From Actinocatenispora thailandica (GTDB lineage Bacteria; Actinomycetota; Actinomycetes; Mycobacteriales; Micromonosporaceae), in the NCBI RefSeq assembly GCF_016865425.1, contig NZ_AP023355.1, forward strand, positions 4,214,198 through 4,278,197: a stretch of DNA of 64,000 nucleotides, read 5' to 3'. The notes below the pieces were generated by a model, which saw nothing but the letters and a program-made list of their open reading frames with translations, was not told the DNA's origin and searched no databases. Below, one piece after another: positions 28,232 through 36,394 of this stretch (the stretch's first letter is position 1; each line of letters starts with the position of its first letter). The position numbers were made by a program, and so were the translations under genes.

Positions 28232-29421
28232 ATGCGCCTGTCCGGAATCCGGGTCTGGGACGGCACCGAGCAGCTCGGCCCGGCCACCGTCGAGTGGCAG
28301 GAGGGCGCCATCACCGAGGTCGCGCCCGGCGGTACCGAGCGGTGGCCGGAGCTGTCGCTGCTCCCGGGCCTGATCGACACGCACGTGCACCTGACCGGGC
28401 CGGCCCGCCCCGGCGACTACACCTACGGCACCTGGCCGCTGGTCACCACCGTCGCCGAGCAGGCGCTGCACGCCGCGGCGCACGCCCGGCGCGCGCTCGC
28501 CTGCGGCGTGACGACGGTACGGGACATGGCGAGCGACGAGCGGCCGGTCGCGCTGCGGCGGGCGTTCGACGCCGGACTGCGCGACGGCCCGCGGGTCCTC
28601 GCGTACGGCGTGGTCAACATGACCGGCGGCCACCAGGACCTGTTCACCCCGCCGGACGCGCCGCACCGGCCGCCGACGGCCGACGGCCCGGACGCCTGCC
28701 GCACCCTGGTCCGCCGGTACGCGCGGGCGGGGCCGACGGCATCAAGGTGATGACCGGCGGCGGTGTGCTGTCCACCGGCGACCGGGCCGGCTGGCGCAAC
28801 TACACCGCCGCGGAACTCGACGCCATCGTCGACGAGGCGCACGCGCTGAGCCTGCCGGTCGCGGCGCACGCGCACACCGAGGCGGCGATCGACGCGGCGC
28901 TCGCGGCCGGCGTCGACTCGATCGAGCACGGCACCCTGCTCACCGCCGAGCAGGCCGCGACGATCGCCGCGCGGGGGCTCACGGTGGCGCCCACGCTGGT
29001 GATCAACGACGGGATCGCCGACGGCACGGTACCGGCGTCACCGGACAGCCGGGCCAAGGCGGCGGCGCTGATCGCCGACCGGGATCCGCGGCTGCGCGCC
29101 GCGGTCGAGGCCGGCGTCCGGTTCGTCCTCGGTACCGACACCAACGGGTCGATGCTGCCCTGGGGTTCGCTGTTCGCCGAACTCGACGCGATGACCCGGG
29201 TACTGGGGCTGACCGCCGAGGCGGCGCTGACCGCGGCGACCTCGCACGCCGCGGCGGCGGTCGGGCTCGGCGACACCATCGGCCGCATCGCCACCGGGCA
29301 TGCCGCCGACCTGCTGCTGGTCCGCGGCCGGCCGTGGACCCGCATCACGGACCTGTCCGCCGACAACGTCGTCGCGGTCATCTGCCGGGGCCGCCTGATG
29401 CACGGCGCGCTCCCCGACTGA
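28232..29421 (+). pseudogene. Metal-dependent amidohydrolase interrupted by a one-base frameshift
   Basis: Starts at ATG 28232 (MRLSGIRVWDGTEQLGPATV). The first part carries the metal site PGLIDTHVHL and GVTTVRDM and stops at TGA 28748-28750 after ARAGPTASR. The next frame continues immediately with GADGIKVMTGGG, VAAHAHTEAAIDAAL, VDSIEHGTLL and VLGTDTNGS to TGA 29421. One extra G in the GGGG run at 28729-28732 would restore a single protein of about 396 residues (ARAGADGIKVM). All later motifs are intact, so the shift is recent or a sequencing error. The family includes imidazolonepropionase- and prolidase-like amidohydrolases. Likely PucR-controlled with the next gene. Confidence 0.88.
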
Positions 29422-29453
29422 CACCACCACACCCCCACCCGGTCGGAGTCGTC

Positions 29454-30797
29454 ATGAACTCGGTAGCCACCGACGCACCGGCGCGGCACGCCGGTACCCG
29501 GATCTTCTGGCTGGTCGTCGCGCTGTCCACGGTGGTGGCGGTGGTGAGCCAGGCGATCGGCCCCTTCCAGTTGAAGGTGTGGCGCAGCCAGATCGGGCTG
29601 CTGCCCATCATCTACGCGGTGATCATCGCGGCGGTGCTCAGCATCCAGCGGTTCCGGCCGCTGCCGGTCGCGGCGCAGCGCACCTCCGCGGCCCTGGTCG
29701 CGCCGACGATCGCGGTGTTCATGGCCCGGCTCGGGCTGCTGATCGGGCCGGAGATCGAGACGCTCGGGAAGTCCAGCGCGGCGCTGCTGCTGCAGGAGGT
29801 CGGGCACGTGTTCGGCTCGGTGATCTTCTGCCTGCCGGTCGCGGTGGTGCTGCTGGGGCTGGGCCGCGCGAGCGTGGGCGCCACGTACTCGATCGACCGG
29901 GAGCCGATGATCGGCATCGTGGCCGAGCGGTTCGGCGCCGATTCCCCGGAGTACCGCGGCGCCCTCGGCACGTACGTGGTGGGCACCGTGTTCGGCGCGA
30001 TCCTCGCGGCACTGCTGGCGAGCGTCCTGGGCTCGCTCGGGGTGTTCAGCCCGCACGCGCTCGCGATCGGCTCCGCGGTCGGCTCCACCAGCATGATGCT
30101 CGGCGCGGTCGGCGCGCTGTCGGCGACGTTCCCCGACCAGGCGCACCAGATCTTCGCCTACTCGGCCGCGGCCAGCGCGGTCACCAGCCTGACCGCGACG
30201 TACGCGGCGGCGTTCCTCGCCCTGCCGCTGACCCGCCGGCTGTATCCACTGTGGACGAAGGTGGCGGCCCGGCTGGGCCGTTCCGGTACCGCGGTCGAGC
30301 CGCTGCCCGCCGCCGGCCTGCGCCGGCCGGCCGAGGCGACCGGGGAGTCCACCCCGCTGAGTATGCGCGAGACGGCGACCGCGCTGGGCGTGTTCGGTCT
30401 GGTGATGCTCGTCGTGCAACTGGTCGCGGTGCACAAGCTGACGCTCGCGATGATCGGCGGCATGGTGCTGCTGCTCGCCATCGCGTTCGGTTCGGTTCTC
30501 GTCGGCCGGTACGTGCGGTGGCTGCCCTACATCGTCGTCACGATGGCGGTGGCGACGCTGATCTCGGCGCCGTTCTTCCCGCTGGCGCACCAGATCCTCG
30601 CCCTGGTGGCGGACATCGACCTGGTCGCGCTGGGCGTACCGGTACTGGCGCTGGTCGGGCTGTCGCTGGGCCGGGACGCGCGGGCGCTGCTGTCCAGCGG
30701 CTGGAAGCTGGTACTGGTGGCGGTGACCGTGGTGATCGCCTCGTTCGTCTGCGCCACCGCGGTCGCCGAGTTCAGCATCCACTTCCTGTCGCTGTGA
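29454..30797 (+). CDS. DUF3100-type membrane permease
   Basis: 447 residues from ATG 29454. About ten hydrophobic spans, with GPFQLKVWRSQIGLLPIIYA, EVGHVFGSVIFCLPVAVVLLGLGR and AIGSAVGSTSMMLGAVGAL in the first half, which match the DUF3100 family. Members often sit beside amidohydrolases and PucR regulators, as here, and are presumed to import the amidohydrolase substrate; this is inference. The stop overlaps the end of the convergent MFS remnant by 26 bp. Confidence 0.85.
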   Translation: MNSVATDAPARHAGTRIFWLVVALSTVVAVVSQAIGPFQLKVWRSQIGLLPIIYAVIIAAVLSIQRFRPLPVAAQRTSAALVAPTIAVFMARLGLLIGPEIETLGKSSAALLLQEVGHVFGSVIFCLPVAVVLLGLGRASVGATYSIDREPMIGIVAERFGADSPEYRGALGTYVVGTVFGAILAALLASVLGSLGVFSPHALAIGSAVGSTSMMLGAVGALSATFPDQAHQIFAYSAAASAVTSLTATYAAAFLALPLTRRLYPLWTKVAARLGRSGTAVEPLPAAGLRRPAEATGESTPLSMRETATALGVFGLVMLVVQLVAVHKLTLAMIGGMVLLLAIAFGSVLVGRYVRWLPYIVVTMAVATLISAPFFPLAHQILALVADIDLVALGVPVLALVGLSLGRDARALLSSGWKLVLVAVTVVIASFVCATAVAEFSIHFLSL

Positions 30798-31419
30798 CCG
30801 GCGGCTCCGGGCCAGCCTCGGGTTCCGGGTCGGCGCCGGATTCTCGCGCCGGCCCGCCCGGCCCCGCGTCGGCCGCCGGAGCCGGCCCCGCGGGGTCGCC
30901 GGTGGCCGCCCGGGGCTGCGTGGCGCGGTCCGCACCGCGCAGCGCGACCATCGCGTAGACACCGCCGATCAGCACGAGCAGCCCGGCGGCCAGCAGGACC
31001 GTGTCGAGCCGGCCCAGGTGCACGCCGGCCACGTCGGTGCCGAAGCCGAGCAGCACGGTACTGGCCAGCCAACCGGCGACGGCGACCCCGGCCAGCGACG
31101 CGACCTGCTGGATCGGGTTGAGCACCGAAACGACCCGGCCCAGCAGCCGGGACGGGGTGGCATCCAGCAGGATCGGGCTCAACACCGAGTTGATCGCGCC
31201 CAGCGGCACCGCCAGCACGACGATGACCACCAGCCCGGCCAGCAGCGCCGGCATCCGCGCGTACACCATGGTGCCGAGGCCGATCAGGACCAGGCCGATC
31301 GAGAACACCCGCGCGTTGCCGAGCCGCGCCGCGATCGCGGCGGCACCCAACGCGCCGACCACCGAACCGACGCCTTCGGCCATGCCGATGGTGCCGTACC
31401 AGCTCGCCGCGGCATGCCT
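30772..31419 (-). pseudogene. C-terminal remnant of an MFS transporter
   Basis: Reading from about 31419 (RHAAASWYGTIGMAEGVGSV) the frame encodes roughly five membrane spans of an MFS C-terminal half (VFSIGLVLIGLGTMVYARMP; LVVIVVLAVPLGAINSVLSP; MFS-type SRLLGRVVSVLNPIQQV), then a Pro/Gly-rich tail. The first six or seven spans are absent: the fragment begins 14 bases after the stop of the AhcY-like gene. An internal ATG at 31383 could start translation, but a half transporter is unlikely to work. The 3' end overlaps the DUF3100 gene. Confidence 0.75.
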
Positions 31420-31432
31420 CGCCGGGCCGCGA

Positions 31433-32707
31433 TCAGCCGGGATCGGCGCTGCGCCAGGAACTCAGGTACGCGCGCTGGCTGTCGGTGAGGGTGTCGAGGT
31501 GGATGTCGCTCGCGGCCAGCCGCAGATCGGCGACCTGCCGGTCCAGCTCGGCCGGTACCGGATGGACCCCGGTCGGCAGCAGTTCGCCGGTGGCGAGCCA
31601 CGCGGCGGTGAGCGCCTGGCCGGCGAACGCGAGGTCCATCACCGAGGGCGGGTTGCCCTCGGCGGCGGTCAGGTTGACCACCCGCCCCTCGGCGAGCAGT
31701 TGCAGCCGCCGGCCGTCGGCGAGCACGTACTCGTCGACGTAGGCGCGCTCGCCGATCCGCCGCTCGACCGCGAGGTCCGCCAGCGCCGGGATGTCGATCT
31801 CGACGTCGAAGTGGCCCGCGTTGGCGAGCACCGCGCCGTCCGGCATCACCTCGAAGTGTTCGGCGCGCAGCACGTCCCGGTTGCCGGTTGCGGTCACGAA
31901 CACCTCGCCGCACCGGGCCGCCTGCGCCATCGGCAGCACCTGGTACCCCTGCAGCGTGGCGTCCAGCGCCCGAAGCGGGTCGACCTCGGTGACCAGCACC
32001 CGGGCGCCCAGGCCGCGAGCGCGTTCGGCGATGCCGGTACCGCACTGGCCGTAACCGGCGACGACCACGGTGCGGCCGGCGAGCAGCAGGTTGGTGGCCC
32101 GGACGATTCCGTCCACAGTGGACTGACCGGTGCCGTACCGGTTGTCCACCAGCCGCCGGGTCGGCGTCGCGTCGACCGCGACCATCGGGAAGCGCAGCAC
32201 GCCCTCCCGGTGCATCTGCCGGGCCCGCAGCACGCCGGACGCGGTCGACTCGCAGCCGGCGCGTACCGCCGCGGCGAGGTCGGCGCGGTCGGTGTGCAGC
32301 GTGTTGACCAGGTCGCCGCCCTCGTCGATGACCAGCGTGGGAGCGAGATCCAGCGCACCGGACAGGTGCCGGCGGTAGGTCTCGGTGTCGACGCCGGAGC
32401 GCGCGTACACGCCGACGCCGTGATCGGCCACCAGCGCCGCGGCGGTGTCGTCCTGAGTGGACAGCGGGTTGGAGGCGGCCAGCCGGACCTGCGCGCCGCC
32501 GGCGACGAGCGTGCTCAACAGGACCGCGGTCTCGGCGGTGACCTGCAGGCAGGCGGCGACCCGCTGACCGTCGAGCGGGCGCTCGGCGACGAACCGGGCG
32601 CGTACCGAGGACAGCGCCGGCATCGCCCGCTCGGCCCACGCGATGCGCCGGCCCCCGGCCGCGGCCAACGCCAGGTCGGCCACCTCGTACGTGTCACCCG
32701 TGTGCAT
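31433..32707 (-). CDS. AhcY-like protein with altered catalytic residues
   Basis: 424 residues from ATG 32707, the short form lacking the bacterial insertion. The Rossmann site is present (VVVAGYGQCGTGIAERARGLG), as are ESTASG, the Asp-Asn of RRLVDN and the His of NAGHFDVEID. Compared with ahcY in this window and rat numbering, His55 is Gln (ACLQVTAETAV), Lys186 is Arg, Cys195 is Thr, His353 is Asn (AAEGNPPSVMD), and the C-terminal K-HYRY tail is missing. It probably binds NAD and perhaps a nucleoside, but hydrolysis of S-adenosylhomocysteine is doubtful. It is not just a decayed gene: the frame is intact and many other positions are kept. Confidence 0.88.
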   Translation of the reverse strand: MHTGDTYEVADLALAAAGGRRIAWAERAMPALSSVRARFVAERPLDGQRVAACLQVTAETAVLLSTLVAGGAQVRLAASNPLSTQDDTAAALVADHGVGVYARSGVDTETYRRHLSGALDLAPTLVIDEGGDLVNTLHTDRADLAAAVRAGCESTASGVLRARQMHREGVLRFPMVAVDATPTRRLVDNRYGTGQSTVDGIVRATNLLLAGRTVVVAGYGQCGTGIAERARGLGARVLVTEVDPLRALDATLQGYQVLPMAQAARCGEVFVTATGNRDVLRAEHFEVMPDGAVLANAGHFDVEIDIPALADLAVERRIGERAYVDEYVLADGRRLQLLAEGRVVNLTAAEGNPPSVMDLAFAGQALTAAWLATGELLPTGVHPVPAELDRQVADLRLAASDIHLDTLTDSQRAYLSSWRSADPG

Positions 32708-33202
32708 GCCGCCACCCCATGCCCGGAACCCTACGTGCCGCCCGCCCCCGGCGCCGGCTGCCGGAGCACGCGAGCGGCCCGCAACCGGCCCGGGGCCCGC
32801 GCCGAGGGCAGCGCGGCACCGTCGCGCACCGGTCGGCCCGGCGGTAGCCGGTGCCGGCCGTCGATGGCGATCCGCCGGGCCCGCCGTCCGAGTGCACCGG
32901 GGCCGCGGCGGCCGGGATGGCGGGTACGAAACCGGCGTGGTCACCCGGAAGGGGACGCCACCGCCCGCCGCCGACCTCGTTGGACGTCTTGCCGCGCCGC
33001 CACGACCACGTCGTCGGCCGCGGCGAGCGGGCCGGCCGCGGTGGCGCCCGGTGACGAACCGGACACCGCGCTACGCGAAACCCTCCGTGGTCGTTAATGC
33101 ACGGAGAGGCGCATCAGGGTCGATGTTCGTGGTAGCACCCACGCTCGGGCGCGCCCGCCCGCAGCCTCGTCGACCGCGACGGCACGTACTTGGGAGGCGA
33201 GA
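32708..33202. other. Intergenic stretch with one hairpin
   Basis: No convincing gene. CTCCGTG-N10-CACGGAG forms a hairpin at 33083-33106, 97 bases before the HA-repeat gene, possibly an operator or attenuator. The AhcY-like gene promoter should lie near 32710-32800. Confidence 0.45.
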
Positions 33203-34642
33203 GTGGCCGCACCGGCCCGGACCAGGCAAGCCCCGAACAGACCGCTGCCGGCGACCGGACCCCGGCCGGCACCCGCCGGGGCGACCCGGCCGCTGCCGGC
33301 GAGCTTCGCGACGGCACTGGCCGCGCTGCGGGCGTACGCGGCGGCGCACGGGGACTGCTACCCGCCCCGCGACACGCTGATGCCGGACGGCCGCAACCTC
33401 GCCACCTGGGTCAGCAACGTGCGCTACGCGTACCACCGGGGCACCCTCGCCGCCGAGCGTGCCACGGCACTCGCCGCGGTACCGGGGTGGGTGTGGCGCA
33501 GCAAGCGACCCCGGCGGCGGCTGGACACCGGACTGTCCCGCTGGTCGGTCGGGTATCCGGCGCTGGTCGCGTGGATCCGCGCCCGCGGCACCATCCCGCC
33601 GGTCGGCGCGCTCGACGCGGACGGCTACCGGGTCGGCCGGTTCGCCCGCAACTGCCGCCAGCACCGGGACCGGCTCAGGCCCGAGCAGCGCGACGCGTTG
33701 CTCGCCCTACCGGGCTGGCGCTGGGACATCTCCGCGGCCCGCCGAAAGGACCGGACCGACCGGCTCGACGCGCTGCGCACCTTCGTCACCACCCACCACC
33801 ACCTGCCCCAGCTCGACGCCGCCGACCCGGCGGAACGGGTACTCGCCGGCTGGGCCCGCCGCTCGCACGCCGGTATCGCCGGCGAACTGGCCGCCATCCG
33901 GCGAGCCGCGGTACCCGACACGTGGCTGCGTCGCTACCGGTTGGCCGCCGCCGGCGACACCGGAAAGTCCACCGTGGAATGGATGAGCCGACAGCGGGCG
34001 GCGCTGCGTGCCGGCACCATGCCGGAACCGCACCGGGCCCTGTTCGGGCGCATCCGCGGCCGCCAGGAGCAACGCTGGTACCAGCGGGTCGAGCAGCTGC
34101 GCGGCCTGCTCGCCGCCGGCCGGCACCCGGACGAGTCGGCGCAGGGCTGGCTGACCCGGCAACACCGGCGCGCCGCGAACGGCACCCTGACCGCCGAGCA
34201 GGCCGCCGAACTGGCCGCCCTCGCCGACCAGGTCGCCGCGTTCCGCGCCGCGCACCCGCGGCGGCGCACCGCCGTCGACTGCCAGGGGCCCGGTTGCACG
34301 GCACGGATCCAGCCACCCGCGCGGGGTCGGGCGCCACGGTACTGCGGCCCGGCCTGCGCCACGGCGGCCCGCGGCCGGCCCGCCGCGACCTCGCCCGCCG
34401 CCCGCTCGGCGGCCGCGCTGATCCGGCTGGTACCGGCGCTGCAGCGGGTCGCCGCCGGCCAGCTGTCCGGGCTGCCGGCGCTGACCCGCCGGGTGCAGCG
34501 GGCGACCGACTCGCTCGCCGGTACGCACCCGGGGCCGCCGCCCGCCGCGCGGCGCCGGGTCCGCCGCCGCTGGCGCACCCGGAGCGCCGGGCCGAGCAGT
34601 CCGCAGCGGACGGTGGGTCCGGCGACCGATCCGGTCAGGTGA
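33203..34642 (+). CDS. Stand-alone helicase-associated (HA) repeat protein with C-terminal zinc-finger-like motif
   Basis: 479 residues from GTG 33203, ribosome site GGGAGG at 33192-33197. At least two clear and two weaker HA repeats of about 65 residues: LRAYAAAHGDCYPPRDTLMP...LATWVSNVRYAYHRG...PGWVW (residues 36-100), YPALVAWIRARGTIPPVGAL...PGWRWD (115-175), LDALRTFVTTHHHLPQ (about 190) and WYQRVEQLRGLLAAGRHPDE (about 290). Then a C-x4-C...C-x3-C cluster (CQGPGCTARIQ, RYCGPACATAARG) near residue 355. HA domains normally follow superfamily-2 helicases and are thought to bind nucleic acid; no helicase domain is present. Very Arg-rich. Function unknown; nucleic-acid binding is inferred. Confidence 0.8.
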   Translation: MAAPARTRQAPNRPLPATGPRPAPAGATRPLPASFATALAALRAYAAAHGDCYPPRDTLMPDGRNLATWVSNVRYAYHRGTLAAERATALAAVPGWVWRSKRPRRRLDTGLSRWSVGYPALVAWIRARGTIPPVGALDADGYRVGRFARNCRQHRDRLRPEQRDALLALPGWRWDISAARRKDRTDRLDALRTFVTTHHHLPQLDAADPAERVLAGWARRSHAGIAGELAAIRRAAVPDTWLRRYRLAAAGDTGKSTVEWMSRQRAALRAGTMPEPHRALFGRIRGRQEQRWYQRVEQLRGLLAAGRHPDESAQGWLTRQHRRAANGTLTAEQAAELAALADQVAAFRAAHPRRRTAVDCQGPGCTARIQPPARGRAPRYCGPACATAARGRPAATSPAARSAAALIRLVPALQRVAAGQLSGLPALTRRVQRATDSLAGTHPGPPPAARRRVRRRWRTRSAGPSSPQRTVGPATDPVR

Positions 34643-34830
34643 GGTCGACGACGGGGCGGATCGCCACCTCGTCGACGTACCCGTGACCGGTCTCGCAGCG
34701 GGAGAGAAATTCGGTTGCGGGTGGGGAGCGGCATCGGCTAACGTCCCGCTCGGTCGAGCGCCTGCCCGTCGGGCGGCGCCGCCGGGGTGTCGGGCAGTGG
34801 CCCGACGACGAACGAAGGGAGGGGTGACCG

Positions 34831-34905
34831 ATGGCCGTCTTTGTGCTGCCGTGCGCCCCGCGGGGCGCCCACGACGCCCTTCCCATCGCCTCGCCCACCG
34901 GCTGA
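34831..34905 (+). CDS. Possible 24-residue leader peptide upstream of the RIO kinase
   Basis: ATG 34831 follows a near-perfect ribosome site (AAGGGAGGGGTGACCG) and opens a 24-codon frame (MAVFVLPCAPRGAHDALPIA, ending SPTG). Its stop is 40 bases before the kinase GTG. The strong ribosome site is the main evidence. It could be a leader that couples or attenuates expression of the kinase, or a chance ORF. Confidence 0.4.
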   Translation: MAVFVLPCAPRGAHDALPIASPTG

Positions 34906-34945
34906 GCACACGCCGCGGTGGGCGCCGTCAAGGAGACCCACCACA

Positions 34946-35878
34946 GTGGACGAGCAGGACAGTTTCACCCCGATCCGCCGCCGCGGCGGCAAACGACGCC
35001 TGGACGACGCCAGCTACGACCTCGACGCGGCGTTCGCCGACTTCGCGGCCAGGTTCGGTGCCGCCGAGGACGGCCCGGCGCCGGACGCGCCACCGTTCGG
35101 CGACCGGTGGACCACCTGGGACCAGTCGCAGCCGCTGCAACGCGGCCCGAAACCGCACCCGGACTGGGTGATCACCGACCTCGGCGCGGTCGACACCGAG
35201 CTCGGCATCCTCAAGACCGGCAAGGAGGCGGACGTCTTCCTGATCGAGCGCGCGGTCCCGGACACCGACCGGTCGGTGCTGCTCGCGGCCAAGCGGTACC
35301 GCGACTCCCAGCACCGGATGTTCCACCGCGACGCCGGGTACCTGGAGGGCCGCAAGGTGCGCGAGTCCCGGGTGAACCGGGCGATCGCGAAGCGCACCTC
35401 GTTCGGGATGGAGGCGATCGCCGGCACCTGGGCGGCGGCCGAGTTCGATGCGCTGTGCCGGATGTGGCGCGACGGCATGGCGGTGCCCTACCCGGTGCAG
35501 ATCGTCGAGACCGAGCTGCTGATGGAGTTCATCGGCGAACCGGACGGTACCGCCGCGCCTCGGCTGGCCCAGCTGCGGCCGGCCGCCGACGAGCTGCACG
35601 ACCTGTGGCGGCAGCTGCGCGCGGGGCTCACCGTGCTGGCGCGCGACGGGTACGCGCACGGCGACCTGTCGGCCTACAACCTGCTGGTGCACCGGGGTCG
35701 GCTGGTGTTCATCGACGTGCCGCAGATCGTCGAGGTGATCGGCCATCCGCGCGGGCGGGAGCTGCTGTCCCGCGACGTGCGCAACGTGGGCAGCTGGTTC
35801 GTCGCGCGCGGGCTGCCGGCGGACGAGGTCGACGCGCTCGCCGCCGACTTGGTGGCCGACGCCGGCCTGGCCCGCTGA
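34946..35878 (+). CDS. RIO1-family serine protein kinase
   Basis: About 310 residues from GTG 34946, ribosome site AAGGAGA. RIO signatures are intact: the nucleotide-binding GILKTGKEADVFL with ATP-site Lys in LLAAKRYRDS, catalytic HGDLSAYNLLVH (Asp of HGD) and metal-binding Asp in LVFIDVPQ. RIO kinases in bacteria are uncommon outside actinomycetes; in archaea and eukaryotes they mature ribosomal small subunits. The N-terminal 60 residues are charged and probably disordered. The bacterial target is unknown. Confidence 0.93.
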   Translation: MDEQDSFTPIRRRGGKRRLDDASYDLDAAFADFAARFGAAEDGPAPDAPPFGDRWTTWDQSQPLQRGPKPHPDWVITDLGAVDTELGILKTGKEADVFLIERAVPDTDRSVLLAAKRYRDSQHRMFHRDAGYLEGRKVRESRVNRAIAKRTSFGMEAIAGTWAAAEFDALCRMWRDGMAVPYPVQIVETELLMEFIGEPDGTAAPRLAQLRPAADELHDLWRQLRAGLTVLARDGYAHGDLSAYNLLVHRGRLVFIDVPQIVEVIGHPRGRELLSRDVRNVGSWFVARGLPADEVDALAADLVADAGLAR

Positions 35879-35924
35879 CTCGCCCGTCGAGGCCGGTACC
35901 GCCCGCTTGCCCGGTACCGGCCGG

Positions 35925-35973
35925 GGTGCCGGCGCGGACACCGGGCCGAGGTGCCGGCGCGGACACCGGGCCG
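35925..35973. repeat. 24-bp direct repeat, two copies
   Basis: GGTGCCGGCGCGGACACCGG plus CCG-type ending occurs at 35925-35948 and 35950-35973 in the gap after the RIO kinase. GGTGCCGG and CCGG are self-complementary, so a termination role is possible. Confidence 0.7.
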
Positions 35974-36032
35974 GCCCGGGTACCGGCTGCCCGGGTGCCG
36001 GTCGCCCCGGAGGATGCGCGATGGACATTAGT

Positions 36033-36058
36033 GTGTGGCACACAGTATCGTGTGGCAC
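36033..36058. promoter_or_regulatory. Direct repeats at the PadR gene start (candidate operator)
   Basis: GTGTGGCAC occurs twice, at 36033-36041 and 36050-36058, 17 bases apart, immediately before the PadR start; the first copy is also part of the palindrome TGTGTGGCACACA-like. The location suggests autoregulation. Inferred only. Confidence 0.45.
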
Positions 36059-36394
36059 GTGGATATCGCCGAGTCGATCGCGAGCCAGGCGCAGGAGCTG
36101 CGCCGGGGCACCGTCGTGCTGGCCTGCCTGGCGCTGCTCGCCACCCCGCAGTACGGGTACGCGCTGCTGGAGACGCTCGACGCCGCCGGCGTCGCGGTCG
36201 ACGGCAACACGCTCTACCCGCTGCTGCGCCGGCTGGAGAAGCAGGGGCTGCTGACCAGCGAGTGGAACACCGACGAGTCCCGGCCGCGCAAGTTCTACCG
36301 GACCAGCGCCGAGGGCGCGGCGGTCCGCGACGGGCTGATCGGTGAGTGGCACGACCTGGTCGACACGATCGACCGCCTGACCAAGGAGACCTGA
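36059..36394 (+). CDS. PadR-family transcriptional regulator
   Basis: About 111 residues from GTG 36059 (VDIAESIASQAQELRRGTVVL); in-frame GTGs at 36035 and 36050 are alternatives. The PadR winged helix is clear: LRRGTVVLACLALLATPQYGYALLETL, then VDGNTLYPLLRRLEKQGLLTSEW and RKFYRTSAEG. The stop overlaps the next ATG (TGATG). PadR plus a HAAS-domain membrane protein is a common actinobacterial pair in which PadR represses the operon. Confidence 0.93.
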   Translation: MDIAESIASQAQELRRGTVVLACLALLATPQYGYALLETLDAAGVAVDGNTLYPLLRRLEKQGLLTSEWNTDESRPRKFYRTSAEGAAVRDGLIGEWHDLVDTIDRLTKET

